The notes under the pieces were generated by a model that was not told the DNA's origin, searched no databases, and saw only the letters and a program-made list of their open reading frames with translations. The translations under genes and the position numbers were made by a program. A stretch of DNA of 58,645 nucleotides from Clostridiales bacterium UBA6114 (lineage in GTDB: Bacteria > Bacillota > Clostridia > Oscillospirales > Butyricicoccaceae): the NCBI GenBank assembly GCA_002423435.1, contig DIWE01000014.1, positions 31,034-89,678 of the forward strand, read 5' to 3'. Below, piece by piece: positions 47,313 through 56,087 of this stretch (within the stretch, counting starts at the first letter, position 1; each line of letters begins with the position of its first letter).

Positions 47313-49169
47313 TTACCTGGGTGTGGCGACGATAATGCGGATCCGCCCGCCTTCCGACTGGGGCTTGTCATAATAGGCGGTTAAACGGTAGGCGCTTTTA
47401 TCGGAAACGATGGAGACGCTGCTTAAGTAGTACCCGGTATCGTTTTTGACATATACCTGGACATCGCCGCTTAAGGAAAAGGTGAGGGCTTTTGAGGTCG
47501 CATAGGTCTCATTGAGGCTGTCGAGGTCGACTGACGTCAGGCTTTTGATCTGCGTTATTTCGCCGTCGTCCCTGATCAGCATGCATGCGCCGGAGCTTAC
47601 GTTATACACCCCGATGGAGGCGGTCAGAGTCGTTTCCGTTCCGTCTACGAGGTAGGTATATTGCCTGCTCGTTTCACCGGATGAATCGATGTCGGTGATC
47701 AGGCCGAAGTCGTGCATGTCGTTTGTCACGCCGTTTAAGATCAGGCGGCTTAATTCCCCTTTGTCATTCAGCGAATAGAAGGCGACGTCGCCGGATGCGA
47801 ATGTGATACCGCTCAGGCGCGACGGATACACCCTTATATACTGGTCGTTTTTAACGTCCAGGATCTCGATGTCGTCGGCGATCGGATACCTGCCGATGGT
47901 GTTCTGGGTGGTGTTGACGACCCCTGTCAGAGAGGAGCGGGACAGGGAAGAGATATCGGTCTTCCCGCCGGAAAAGCTGACCCGGACAAGGCTGCCCGCG
48001 GAGAAGTAGCTGTTGTCGAAGACATATTCCCGCGTTTCGCCGGCCGTGTCCGCGATCGTCAGAACCTGGGCTTTATAGCTTTTGCCGTTTGCGTCCTCAA
48101 AGTCCTTCGTGTCGACGGAGACGACCACGCCGTATACGTCGGTGTTTGCCTCGTCCGGCGAGATCACGCCGGCGACCGATCCGTCCTTGCCCAAGAGCAG
48201 CGTGACGATATCTCCGATTGAGAAGCCGCCGAGAGAGGAAAGCGCATAAGCGGCCGACGAGGATGATACGGTGTAGTCCTTGCCCGATATGGTGACGGTG
48301 GTCGGGGAGGTTGCGTTCGGGGAGGCCTTTTCGTAGGTCCCGCTCACCTTGTTGTTATAGGCCCATACCGTTTTCATCGACAGGGAATAGTAGACGACGT
48401 CGTAGGCCGAAATATCGTTTATCGTGCATTTTGTGCCGTTACGGTAGAAGGTGGCGCCGCTTGTGGAAAAGGGCAGCGCGCTGTACCATGCGCCGGATGC
48501 CGCGATAAAAGAGCCGTCGATTGTGTCGTTAATCAGCTGCGTATAATCGATTTCATTGTTGTCGTTTACCGAATAGCCGAGCGTTGTGATGTAAATGTCA
48601 CCAGTATCCTTTGTTTTTGCGGAGAGGATATTATAGATCAGGTACATGCAGTCCTGCCTCGTTATGTAGCTGCCCTGCGTTGCCGTAATCTTTTCGGACA
48701 GCCCGAGGGAACGGTAAAGCGCGAGCTGCCCGTATGGGTAAGAGCCCGTGAAATCGCTTCCGGAATAGCCGAGAAGCTTTAAGGCTGCGGTCACCGCTTC
48801 CTCCAGGGTCAGATAATTGTTGGGACGGTATGTTCCGTCTAAGTATCCGGTGATCCATCCGTTCTGCGCGGCGGTTTTGATATAGCCCGCAGCCCAGTGG
48901 GAATAAGACACATCCTTAAACGGGGAGACATTGGAGGAAGACGCCACGCTGTCTTTGTAGGTCGAGGCGTTGACGAGGATTTTTGCGTACTCGGCGCGGG
49001 TCAGGTAGCTAGAAAGCTTTAAATCCCCGCTTGCGTCCCCGGTCATGATGCCGAGCGTGCCGACAATCTGTATGACGGTTTCCTGGGACTGTTCCGCCGC
49101 CTGCGCCAAGGGAAGCGAGCAGGCTATCATCAGAGCCGCCACCATGGCGGCGATTATTTTTTTCTTCAT
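47313..49169 (-). CDS. SLH-domain surface protein
   Basis: A 618-residue exported protein. A signal peptide (KKKIIAAMVAALMIACSLPL, cut near AQA) is followed by two or three S-layer homology motifs, residues about 25-185 (YLTRAEYAKILVNASTYKDS, FKDVSYSHWAAGYIKTAAQN, GYLDGTYRPNNYLTLEEAVT, ITRQDCMYLIYNIL). These bind pyruvylated wall polysaccharide. The remaining 430 residues are strand-rich and of unknown fold. ATG at 49169 has CGGAGG upstream. It follows the MacB-like permease gene by 19 bases, so it belongs to that operon and may couple the exporter to the cell wall. Confidence 0.88.
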   Translation of the reverse strand: MKKKIIAAMVAALMIACSLPLAQAAEQSQETVIQIVGTLGIMTGDASGDLKLSSYLTRAEYAKILVNASTYKDSVASSSNVSPFKDVSYSHWAAGYIKTAAQNGWITGYLDGTYRPNNYLTLEEAVTAALKLLGYSGSDFTGSYPYGQLALYRSLGLSEKITATQGSYITRQDCMYLIYNILSAKTKDTGDIYITTLGYSVNDNNEIDYTQLINDTIDGSFIAASGAWYSALPFSTSGATFYRNGTKCTINDISAYDVVYYSLSMKTVWAYNNKVSGTYEKASPNATSPTTVTISGKDYTVSSSSAAYALSSLGGFSIGDIVTLLLGKDGSVAGVISPDEANTDVYGVVVSVDTKDFEDANGKSYKAQVLTIADTAGETREYVFDNSYFSAGSLVRVSFSGGKTDISSLSRSSLTGVVNTTQNTIGRYPIADDIEILDVKNDQYIRVYPSRLSGITFASGDVAFYSLNDKGELSRLILNGVTNDMHDFGLITDIDSSGETSRQYTYLVDGTETTLTASIGVYNVSSGACMLIRDDGEITQIKSLTSVDLDSLNETYATSKALTFSLSGDVQVYVKNDTGYYLSSVSIVSDKSAYRLTAYYDKPQSEGGRIRIIVATPR

Positions 49170-49188
49170 TTTGGACGAACCTCCGTAT

Positions 49189-50370
49189 TTAATCATAGCG
49201 CAGAGCGTCAATCGGATTCAGTTTCGCCGCTTTATTCGCCGGCAGGAAGCCGAAGGCGATACCGATGGACAGGGATACCAAAAACGCGGTCGCGATTGCG
49301 AGTACAGACGGGTCTGCCGACATGTCCATGAGCTTCGCCGCCACATTGGCAAGCCCGACGCCCACGATAATGCCGATAACGCCGCCGACGGAGCTCGTTG
49401 TCGCGGCTTCGATGACAAACTGGCTCATGATGTCCTTCTTTTTGGCGCCGAGCGATTTGCGGATGCCGATTTCGCGCGTGCGTTCGGTAACGGAAACCAG
49501 CATGATGTTCATGATGCCGATACCGCCGACCAGAAGCGAAATCGCGGCAATCGCGACAAGCACAAGCATCAGCGAGTTTGTAAGCTCCGTCATCGTTTCC
49601 ATCATTTCCTCCTGGCTCCTGATGGAATAATAGTCGTCGCTCACGTAAACCTCGGAGAGTAATTCGTCAAGCAGCTCTGTCGCGTCAGCCACCGAATCCG
49701 ATGAAACGGTGCTGAACGCATAGCTTGACACCTGCGCCGACCAGGACATCTTTGTCGCAAGGGTATAGGGGATTATGACCTGATCGTCGTCGGTGCTCTC
49801 CTCGGAGGACGCTTTTTCCTCCAAAACGCCGATCACCTTGTATTCCTCGCCGTTTAACCGAAGCGTTTCTCCGAGAGGGTCCATGCCCGAAAAGAGCTCG
49901 TTTAAGACATACGTCCCAATCACGCAGACCTTTTGGCGCCTTGAAATGTCGATATACTGGAGAAACCGGCCCGAGGTGACCGCATAATTCTTGATCGCGC
50001 AAAAATCTTCTCCGACACCGGTTATCGTAGTCGTGTCGGTGGAGTTATCCTCGTACTTCAGGGTTGCGGACGAAAGGGTGACGAGCGGCGTCACGCCGGC
50101 AAAAACATCGCTGTTTTCCTCGGTAAATTCGTAGATCTGATCCGGCGTGATGGTCCTGGAGCTGCCGCGCCCCCTTAAGCTCACCGTAAGCAGGTTCGTC
50201 CCCATGCTTTGAAACGTTTCTTTCATGTCGTTCGCCATGCCCTGGCCGAGGGCGACGATGATAATGACCGCCGCGACGCCGATGATAATGCCGAGCATGG
50301 TGAGGATGGAACGGGTCTTGCTCGACAGGATGCTTTTGATGGCAAGGCGGAAAGACTGGCTGAAATTCAT
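49189..50370 (-). CDS. MacB-like ABC transporter permease
   Basis: A 393-residue permease of the MacB/LolC group. One N-terminal helix (KSILSSKTRSILTMLGIIIG, with VAAVIIIVALGQGM) precedes an extracellular domain of about 220 residues, then three C-terminal helices beginning LMLVLVAIAAISLLVGGIGI. The phrase TERTREIGIRKSLGAKKKDI is the FtsX-family coupling loop. The ATPase is a separate protein encoded just upstream; the two genes overlap by 4 bases (ATGA). The exported substrate is unknown; MacB systems move peptides, toxins, lipoproteins or macrolides by a mechanical push. Confidence 0.93.
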   Translation of the reverse strand: MNFSQSFRLAIKSILSSKTRSILTMLGIIIGVAAVIIIVALGQGMANDMKETFQSMGTNLLTVSLRGRGSSRTITPDQIYEFTEENSDVFAGVTPLVTLSSATLKYEDNSTDTTTITGVGEDFCAIKNYAVTSGRFLQYIDISRRQKVCVIGTYVLNELFSGMDPLGETLRLNGEEYKVIGVLEEKASSEESTDDDQVIIPYTLATKMSWSAQVSSYAFSTVSSDSVADATELLDELLSEVYVSDDYYSIRSQEEMMETMTELTNSLMLVLVAIAAISLLVGGIGIMNIMLVSVTERTREIGIRKSLGAKKKDIMSQFVIEAATTSSVGGVIGIIVGVGLANVAAKLMDMSADPSVLAIATAFLVSLSIGIAFGFLPANKAAKLNPIDALRYD

Positions 50371-51083
50371 TGCGCTATCAACTCCTTTGCCTCCGTCCGC
50401 CCGGAAGGCCCGTCGGATACGATTTTTCCGTCATGAATCCGGACGATCCGCTTTGCCTGATTGGCAATCGAATTGTCGTGGGTAATCAGCACGATGGTAT
50501 TGCCGTCGTTGTTCAGTTCCTTCAGAAGCTCCAAAAGATCGTGCCCGGTTTTTGAATCCAGCGCGCCCGTCGGTTCATCCGCCAGAATGATCGATGGGTT
50601 GCCGGCAAGAGCGCGGGCGACGGAAACCCTTTGCTGCTGGCCGCCGGAAAGCTGAGAAGGCAGATTGCGCAATTTATCCAAAAGGCCGACGCGTTCAAGC
50701 GCTTCCTTCGCGGCATTGACCCGTTCTTCATACTCCTTCCCGGAATAGAGGAGGGGCAGCTCAACGTTTTCGAGCACATTCAGCTTTGGAATCAGATTGT
50801 ACTGCTGAAAGATAAAACCCAGCTTTTTGTTGCGGATCTCCGCGAGACTGTCGTCGGAAAGGGTGCTGACATCGCTGCCGTCCAGAAAATAGTGTCCCGA
50901 GGTGGGGACGTCGAGGCAGCCGATGATGTTCATGCAGGTGGACTTGCCTGAACCGGATTGCCCTACGATGGCGACAAATTCGCCCTTCTCGATTTCCAGG
51001 TTGATCCCGTCGACTGCCCTGACCTCGGTGTCGCCCATCTGGTAGATCTTGTATATCTCGCTCAGTTCAATTAAATTTGCCAT
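50367..51083 (-). CDS. MacB-like ABC transporter ATPase
   Basis: A 238-residue ATP-binding subunit (LolD/MacB class). Walker A is GQSGSGKST, the signature LSGGQQQRVSVARAL, Walker B SIILADEPTGALDS and the switch His in IVLITHDNS. ATG at 51083 lies 11 bases after the adaptor stop. It pairs with the permease at 49189 and the adaptor at 51095. Confidence 0.95.
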   Translation of the reverse strand: MANLIELSEIYKIYQMGDTEVRAVDGINLEIEKGEFVAIVGQSGSGKSTCMNIIGCLDVPTSGHYFLDGSDVSTLSDDSLAEIRNKKLGFIFQQYNLIPKLNVLENVELPLLYSGKEYEERVNAAKEALERVGLLDKLRNLPSQLSGGQQQRVSVARALAGNPSIILADEPTGALDSKTGHDLLELLKELNNDGNTIVLITHDNSIANQAKRIVRIHDGKIVSDGPSGRTEAKELIAQ

Positions 51084-51094
51084 GTGTCTACTCC

Positions 51095-52930
51095 TTAACC
51101 CATCGGTCCGCCGGGTCCGCCGCCGCCGGACGGAGGTTCGCCGCCGCCGCCGCCCATCATGCCGCCGCCCATGCCCATGCCGGTGGAAGTAGTGGCAGTC
51201 TGGGTACTGGTGCTTTCCGTTGCAACCTTGACGATTGCGATCGTATCGCCTTCGTCGAGCCCGCTTTTTACCTCGATGTAGTCCTCGTTGTTGATGCCAA
51301 GCTCAACCTTGACCCACGTATAGCCGTCGGGGACGTCTTTATTTGACGACGGGGCTGCGGACGCATTTGTACCCGATTGGTTCGGCATGGAGGAATTTGT
51401 ACCGGCCGAATCCGTACCGGAAGCGTTTTGACCGGACGTCTGATCTCCGGGCGTCGTATTTGCGGGCGACGCAGTATCGGTGTTCCCGGATGAGGAGCCC
51501 CCGCTTCCTCCGTCCTTTAATAAAACGAGATTTCCTCTGGACACGGCGCTTAACGGAATTGCAAGCACGTTTTCGGCGGATTCAACCACGATGCTCGCGT
51601 TTATGTTCATGCCGGGGAGCAGGCCGTCGGCGTCCTTGACCGAAACGGTAACGGGATATGTTGTAACACCGTTGGAGGTGGTGCCGTTGATGCTGACCGT
51701 GTCCACGGTACCCGTGAAGGTCTGCCCTTCGAGCGCGTCGGCCGTAATGCTCACTTCCTGACCGACCTCGACCAGCCCGACATCGAGCTCGTCGATAGAC
51801 ATCTCAAAAACAAGACTCGACAGGTCGTAAATAATGGCGAGCGTCGTTCCGCTTGAGGTGGAATCGATCGTATCCCCGACCTTATAGTCCTTTTCGATGA
51901 CCGTGCCCGAGATGGGGGATGTGATGTTGTAATCGTCCATCTCGTCGATGGTGTTTTGGAGGGACAATTCGGCGTCCTTCAATGACAGGGCGGCCGTGCT
52001 GATTTCCGTGTCGATGCTTGTGCTCGTGAGATTGACGATTGTGGCTCCGCTTTTAATGCTGGCACCCTCGTCATAATAGATTTTGCCGACTTCTCCGGAA
52101 GCCTTTGCCGAAATGGTCTTCTCTGCGGTGGGTTCAAAATTCGCGCCACTATTGCAGGCAAAGCCTCCGACGACCGCGGTCCCGTAGCTGTCGGACGTGA
52201 TTGCGCCGGGATTTTTTACGCTGATTGTCACATACCGCACCAGCATGTTGCCGTCTAAGACGCTCTCCACGTTGCTGACCTTTGACACGGTGCCCGAAAG
52301 GGTCTCAAAGCTGCCGTCGAGCGTTACCGAGGCGCTCTGCCCGACGCGGAGCTGGGCGGCGTCGTTTGAATTAAAAGGCACCTTCAGAAGCATGGTGGAA
52401 TTGTCGTTCACAAGGGCGATTTGCGCTCCGTTCGATACGGAATCCCCGACCTCGACGTAAAGCTCCTGTATCACTCCGCTGATGTCCGACGTAACGTTTA
52501 AGTTCTTTTTTGTTTCAAGGGTCTCGTTATAGCTTTTCTGCGCCTTTTCGACGGAGACCCTGGCTTTTTCAATGCTGTTTTCAACATTGCTCGTATCGAT
52601 CGTATAAAGCGGATCACCCTTTTCGACGACATCTCCCTCCTCAAAAGGAGCTGCCAGGACGTCTCCGGATACGAGGGCCTTGACCTCGTATTGGTTGACG
52701 GGAGATACGGTCCCGGTCCCGGTCAGCGTGACGGTTATATCCCGGCGCTCGACCGCAACGTCCTCATATGTGGTTTCATTGCCCGACGCGCTTGATTTCA
52801 TCCAGTAATTGACTCCGAAAGAAACGGCAAGCACGATCGCGAGCGCAGAAAGAATCAGTTTTCGCTTTGTCTTCTTCTTCTTTTGTTGGAAAGCGGTTTT
52901 TGCTTTTTGCAGGTTCTCCTTTAATTTCAA
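51095..52930 (-). CDS. MacA-like periplasmic-adaptor (HlyD family) protein
   Basis: A 611-residue adaptor. One membrane anchor near the N-terminus (KLILSALAIVLAVSFGVNYW) follows a basic coil (KAFQQKKKKTKRK-like). The lipoyl halves are around VVEKGDPLYTIDTSNVENSI and VGDTIDSTSSGTTLAIIYD; a helical hairpin lies between and beta-barrel parts follow (FTGTVDTVSINGTTSNGVTT). The C-terminus is odd: a linker rich in Ser, Thr, Asn and Gly, then a final tail of Met and Gly (GMGMGGGMMGGGGG). The family size is usually 350-450 residues, so this one is enlarged. Start is TTG at 52930 with GAAAGGG upstream. Confidence 0.9.
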   Translation of the reverse strand: MKLKENLQKAKTAFQQKKKKTKRKLILSALAIVLAVSFGVNYWMKSSASGNETTYEDVAVERRDITVTLTGTGTVSPVNQYEVKALVSGDVLAAPFEEGDVVEKGDPLYTIDTSNVENSIEKARVSVEKAQKSYNETLETKKNLNVTSDISGVIQELYVEVGDSVSNGAQIALVNDNSTMLLKVPFNSNDAAQLRVGQSASVTLDGSFETLSGTVSKVSNVESVLDGNMLVRYVTISVKNPGAITSDSYGTAVVGGFACNSGANFEPTAEKTISAKASGEVGKIYYDEGASIKSGATIVNLTSTSIDTEISTAALSLKDAELSLQNTIDEMDDYNITSPISGTVIEKDYKVGDTIDSTSSGTTLAIIYDLSSLVFEMSIDELDVGLVEVGQEVSITADALEGQTFTGTVDTVSINGTTSNGVTTYPVTVSVKDADGLLPGMNINASIVVESAENVLAIPLSAVSRGNLVLLKDGGSGGSSSGNTDTASPANTTPGDQTSGQNASGTDSAGTNSSMPNQSGTNASAAPSSNKDVPDGYTWVKVELGINNEDYIEVKSGLDEGDTIAIVKVATESTSTQTATTSTGMGMGGGMMGGGGGEPPSGGGGPGGPMG

Positions 52931-53063
52931 TCTCTATCGCCCTTTCCGGATTTTGATTGTTGCCAATAGAAGTAATTATTTCCATAGTAATTTGTTATGG
53001 TGTTGATTTTGTGAGTTCCGGGTGAAATTTACATAAAGTAATTGATGAAATGATAAAAAAGAG

Positions 53064-53107
53064 GAAAACCCCGCTGTGCAATGCAGGATCGCAACAACGG
53101 GGTTTTC
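53064..53107 (-). terminator. Terminator of the XRE gene
   Basis: GAAAACCCCG / CGGGGTTTTC stem with a 24-base loop, downstream of the stop at 53136 on the minus strand; it separates that gene from the MacA operon. Confidence 0.7.
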
Positions 53108-53135
53108 GTTATTTTGATTTGGGCGGGGCGGTACG

Positions 53136-53468
53136 TTAAAGCTTTTTGCTCACGGCCAAAATAAAGGTCTTGAGCATATCTTCCACATACGGCAGGTATT
53201 TGGGATCCAGATTTGAGAGCAGCTCGTTTGCCTTTGTCAGGTCGTTTCCATTCTTTCGGCCCATCACGATATAGTCTGCCGAGGCGCTGAGCGCCGAGCA
53301 TATTTTATATAAAGTGGCCGACGACATGCCTTTGTTCCCGAGCTCGATCTGAGCCAGAAACTGAGGAGCAATACCGATACATTCCGCAAGCTTATCGCGG
53401 GTCAGCCTCGCGCCTTCCCTTTTTTCACGAATACGCATTCCGATTTCCCTATTTAAACTACTTCTCAT
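53136..53468 (-). CDS. XRE-family repressor
   Basis: A 110-residue regulator. An XRE domain covers residues 8-68 (IREKREGARLTRDKLAECIG, IAPQFLAQIELGNKGMSSAT) and a short helical C-terminus of about 40 residues follows. ATG at 53468 is chosen since GAGGTG lies 6 bases upstream. Two ACCT-N3-AGGT palindromes stand in the space before it (53520-53553), the expected place for autorepression and for control of the diguanylate cyclase gene on the other strand. Confidence 0.88.
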   Translation of the reverse strand: MRSSLNREIGMRIREKREGARLTRDKLAECIGIAPQFLAQIELGNKGMSSATLYKICSALSASADYIVMGRKNGNDLTKANELLSNLDPKYLPYVEDMLKTFILAVSKKL

Positions 53469-53519
53469 TGCTTCCACCTCATGGGTATATTTTAACTTAC
53501 ACCGATGGATTCAAAAATA

Positions 53520-53553
53520 ACCTATAAGGTATTGAAATTATCACCTAATAGGT
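53520..53553. promoter_or_regulatory. Twin ACCT-N3-AGGT operator sites
   Basis: ACCTATAAGGT (53520-53530) and ACCTAATAGGT (53543-53553), centres 23 bases apart, between the divergent XRE and diguanylate cyclase genes. Confidence 0.6.
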
Positions 53554-53679
53554 TATAATAAGTATTATTATGAGTGTTGAGTTATCGTTTTATACGAGTT
53601 CTTGACAAAAAATGAAGGGCCGGCTGCACGTAATCCTTGTAAAACAGTCGCGGACAAAAACTGACGAGAGAAGCTTGCA

Positions 53680-54543
53680 ATGATTGCATATGAAGCCATA
53701 TCGGAAAAAATAAAATATTTCCAAAAAGGAACCGCCTGCATAAGGCTTATTGATACCGCGGATCGGAAGTTACTCGGTGAGAAACGTTTTTGCACTTTAA
53801 ACCGGGTGATCCCGCCGTTTGATTTTCATTTGGGACAGGAATTATATGAAAACTGCGTTGCCTCCGATGAAACGGTATTTCATGTCAGGCATGAACAGGG
53901 AAAGCGGTATCTTGCGGTATTGGTTCCGTTTGCCGAGGACGGAAAAGGAATTGTCGCGGAGTTTTTATATGACATGAGCGGAAGGCTTTATATGGACAAT
54001 CTTCCGCTCACAGACTGCCGTCTGAACTTATGCGACAAGATGCATATGCTGGTTATTACCGATGAATTAACGGGGCTTTACAACCGGCGGTATATCAACG
54101 AAGCTCTTCCTGCCGATATTTCCGCCTGTGCAAAACGAAATTGCCCGTTGTCGGTTATTTTTGCCGATCTGGATTATTTCAAGGCGGCAAACGACAGATA
54201 CGGGCATACCGCCGGGGACCATGTGCTGCGCGAAATTGCGGCGGAACTAAAACGGCATATCAGAGCGGATCGGGACTGGGCGGCAAGATACGGCGGAGAC
54301 GAATTCCTTCTCTGCTTAAACGGCGCGGACGGTGAAGAGGCCAAAAATACGGCAGAGAGAATCAGAGCGGCAATCGTCGACAGGATTTTTGTTTACAACG
54401 GACATGAAATAAAGCTTACCTGCAGCTTCGGGATATATACGATCGAGGATTTTACGAAACCCCTTACCGTTGACGCCGTTCTCGACGCCATCGACGAAAA
54501 GCTTTATCAGGCAAAAGACCGGGGAAAAAATCAGGTCATATAG
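53680..54543 (+). CDS. GGDEF diguanylate cyclase
   Basis: A 287-residue enzyme that makes cyclic di-GMP. The C-terminal GGDEF domain (about 120-287) starts ITDELTGLYNRRYINEAL and has an intact active site RYGGDEFLL; the metal-binding Asp is in FADLDYFKAANDRYGHTAGD. The inhibitory RxxD site five residues before GGDEF reads ADRD, so product feedback is probably lost. Residues 1-115 form an unassigned sensor part, with no membrane segment. ATG at 53680 has a weak GAGAG upstream. A terminator follows. Confidence 0.92.
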   Translation: MIAYEAISEKIKYFQKGTACIRLIDTADRKLLGEKRFCTLNRVIPPFDFHLGQELYENCVASDETVFHVRHEQGKRYLAVLVPFAEDGKGIVAEFLYDMSGRLYMDNLPLTDCRLNLCDKMHMLVITDELTGLYNRRYINEALPADISACAKRNCPLSVIFADLDYFKAANDRYGHTAGDHVLREIAAELKRHIRADRDWAARYGGDEFLLCLNGADGEEAKNTAERIRAAIVDRIFVYNGHEIKLTCSFGIYTIEDFTKPLTVDAVLDAIDEKLYQAKDRGKNQVI

Positions 54544-54584
54544 ACATAAAACCGGAGAATCGGTTTAGATGTATCATGTATAAG

Positions 54585-54615
54585 AAAACGCCGGAAACTT
54601 GACCGGCGTTTTTTT
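54585..54615 (+). terminator. Terminator after the diguanylate cyclase gene
   Basis: AACGCCGG / CCGGCGTT stem with a run of Ts, 42 bases after the stop. Confidence 0.85.
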
Positions 54616-54850
54616 ATATTCCAAATATATTTTCGTATTAAACAGTACGTTATTTAATAAAAACAGTTTCCATTAAAGGAAAAATCAAGAAAAATTCATT
54701 TATCCATAATACTGACTTCACACTGCGGTACTTTAATATACTTGCAGCTGCGGTTTTGAAAGACTTTATTTGCTTAAGCCGCCGAAACGGGGTGGATAGC
54801 GCAAATAACAGAGGATTCAAACGCATCAGAAAACATCTATTGAAAGGAAG
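54616..54850 (+). other. Leader region of the repeat-protein gene
   Basis: No gene. ATTTGC near 54768 and GCAAAT near 54802 pair around CCGCCGAAACGGGGTGG, a small hairpin. This may be a regulatory leader for the protein at 54851, whose paralogue at 10043 also has a structured leader, but the two sequences are not obviously alike. Confidence 0.35.
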
Positions 54851-56020
54851 ATGAGTGTGAAAGTCAAAAACGTGCAAAAGATCGGTGCATTTGTCATAAG
54901 CGGACTGCTTCTTCTCTCTGTCGGGGCAACACCGCTTAAGGCTTCGGCTTCGGAGTCCGCTGAGGAGGCGTCGGTCAGTGAGAATCAGGGGGATGTCGGG
55001 TCCGTAAAAGGAGGCTTTGGCGGATCCGGAGCCGGCGCGGACATGCGGCGTGGAGGACAGCCGGGTATGGGAAACCGGGTGCTCGGCATTCTGGACGACC
55101 TTGTGGATGACGGCGTTATCTCACAGGATACTGCGGACGCGATTACGGCCTACAATGATGAAAAAAGCGAAGAGCGGAAGGCCAAGATGGAAGAGCTCGA
55201 GAGTATGACCGACGAGGAAAAAGAAGCGTATCTCGAGAGCAAAAAAAGTGAGGAGCCGTCTGAAAAACAGAACTTCTTGTCCGAGCTGGTCGAGGAAGGA
55301 ATCGTGACGCAGGACGAGGCTGATGCAATCGAAACGTACATTGAAGAGAATTCCGATGTGCAGCCTGCTGGCGGAGCCGGCGGCCATGGCTTCGGGATGG
55401 GCGGTCTTTCGGAGGAAACGCTCGCCGGTCTCGTAGAGGACGGAATTATTTCGCAGGACATCGCGGACGAGATAACCGCCTACAACGAAGAAAAAAGCGA
55501 AGAGCGGAAGGCCGAGATGGAAGAGCTCGAAAGCATGACGGACGAGGAAAAAGAGGCGTATCGCGAGAGCAAAAAGAGTGAGGAGCCGTCTGAAAAACAA
55601 GGCTTTTTGTCCGGCATAATCGAAGAGGGGATTTTAACCCAGGATGAAGCCGACGCAATCGAGGAATACCTGAAAGAAAATGTTGCGCAGCCTGCCGCCG
55701 GACATGACCCCGGGAAGGGCGGCCTGTCTGAGGAAACGCTTGCCGGACTTGTAGAGGACGGCGTAATTTCACAGGACACCGCGGACGCGATTACCGCCTT
55801 CATTACGGAACAAAGCGAGGAACAAAAAGCGCAGATGGAGGAATTCAAAAATATGACGGATGAGGAACGGGAGGCGTATCGCGAAAGCTTAAAGGATGAG
55901 GATCCGCCGACGCAAAAGGGAGTCCTGTCTTATTTGATCGAACAAGGGATCGTGACGCAGGATGAGGCCGATGCCATTGAGGAGTATTGCAAGGCGCTCA
56001 ACGGAAACAGCAATGAATAA
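54851..56020 (+). CDS. Secreted protein with three helical repeats
   Basis: A 389-residue exported protein. A signal peptide (IGAFVISGLLLLSVGATPLK) is followed by a Gly-rich linker and three modules of about 104-108 residues beginning near bases 55081, 55405 and 55717. Each has LVEDG(V/I)ISQD-ADAITAY, a charged coil KSEERKAEMEELESMTDEEK, and a second half FLSELVEEGIVTQDEADAIE. The first coil is strongly acidic, unlike the basic paralogue at 10043. Repeats differ slightly, so they are an older internal duplication. ATG at 54851 is close to AAAGGAAG; GTG at 54857 is better spaced. It may scaffold on the wall or bind metal, but this is a guess. Confidence 0.82.
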   Translation: MSVKVKNVQKIGAFVISGLLLLSVGATPLKASASESAEEASVSENQGDVGSVKGGFGGSGAGADMRRGGQPGMGNRVLGILDDLVDDGVISQDTADAITAYNDEKSEERKAKMEELESMTDEEKEAYLESKKSEEPSEKQNFLSELVEEGIVTQDEADAIETYIEENSDVQPAGGAGGHGFGMGGLSEETLAGLVEDGIISQDIADEITAYNEEKSEERKAEMEELESMTDEEKEAYRESKKSEEPSEKQGFLSGIIEEGILTQDEADAIEEYLKENVAQPAAGHDPGKGGLSEETLAGLVEDGVISQDTADAITAFITEQSEEQKAQMEEFKNMTDEEREAYRESLKDEDPPTQKGVLSYLIEQGIVTQDEADAIEEYCKALNGNSNE

Positions 56021-56087
56021 TTTGGCTGTTTTGGAGGATCATTCCGTTCCATTCCATAACATCAGTGCGATACAAAGGAGACTATGC

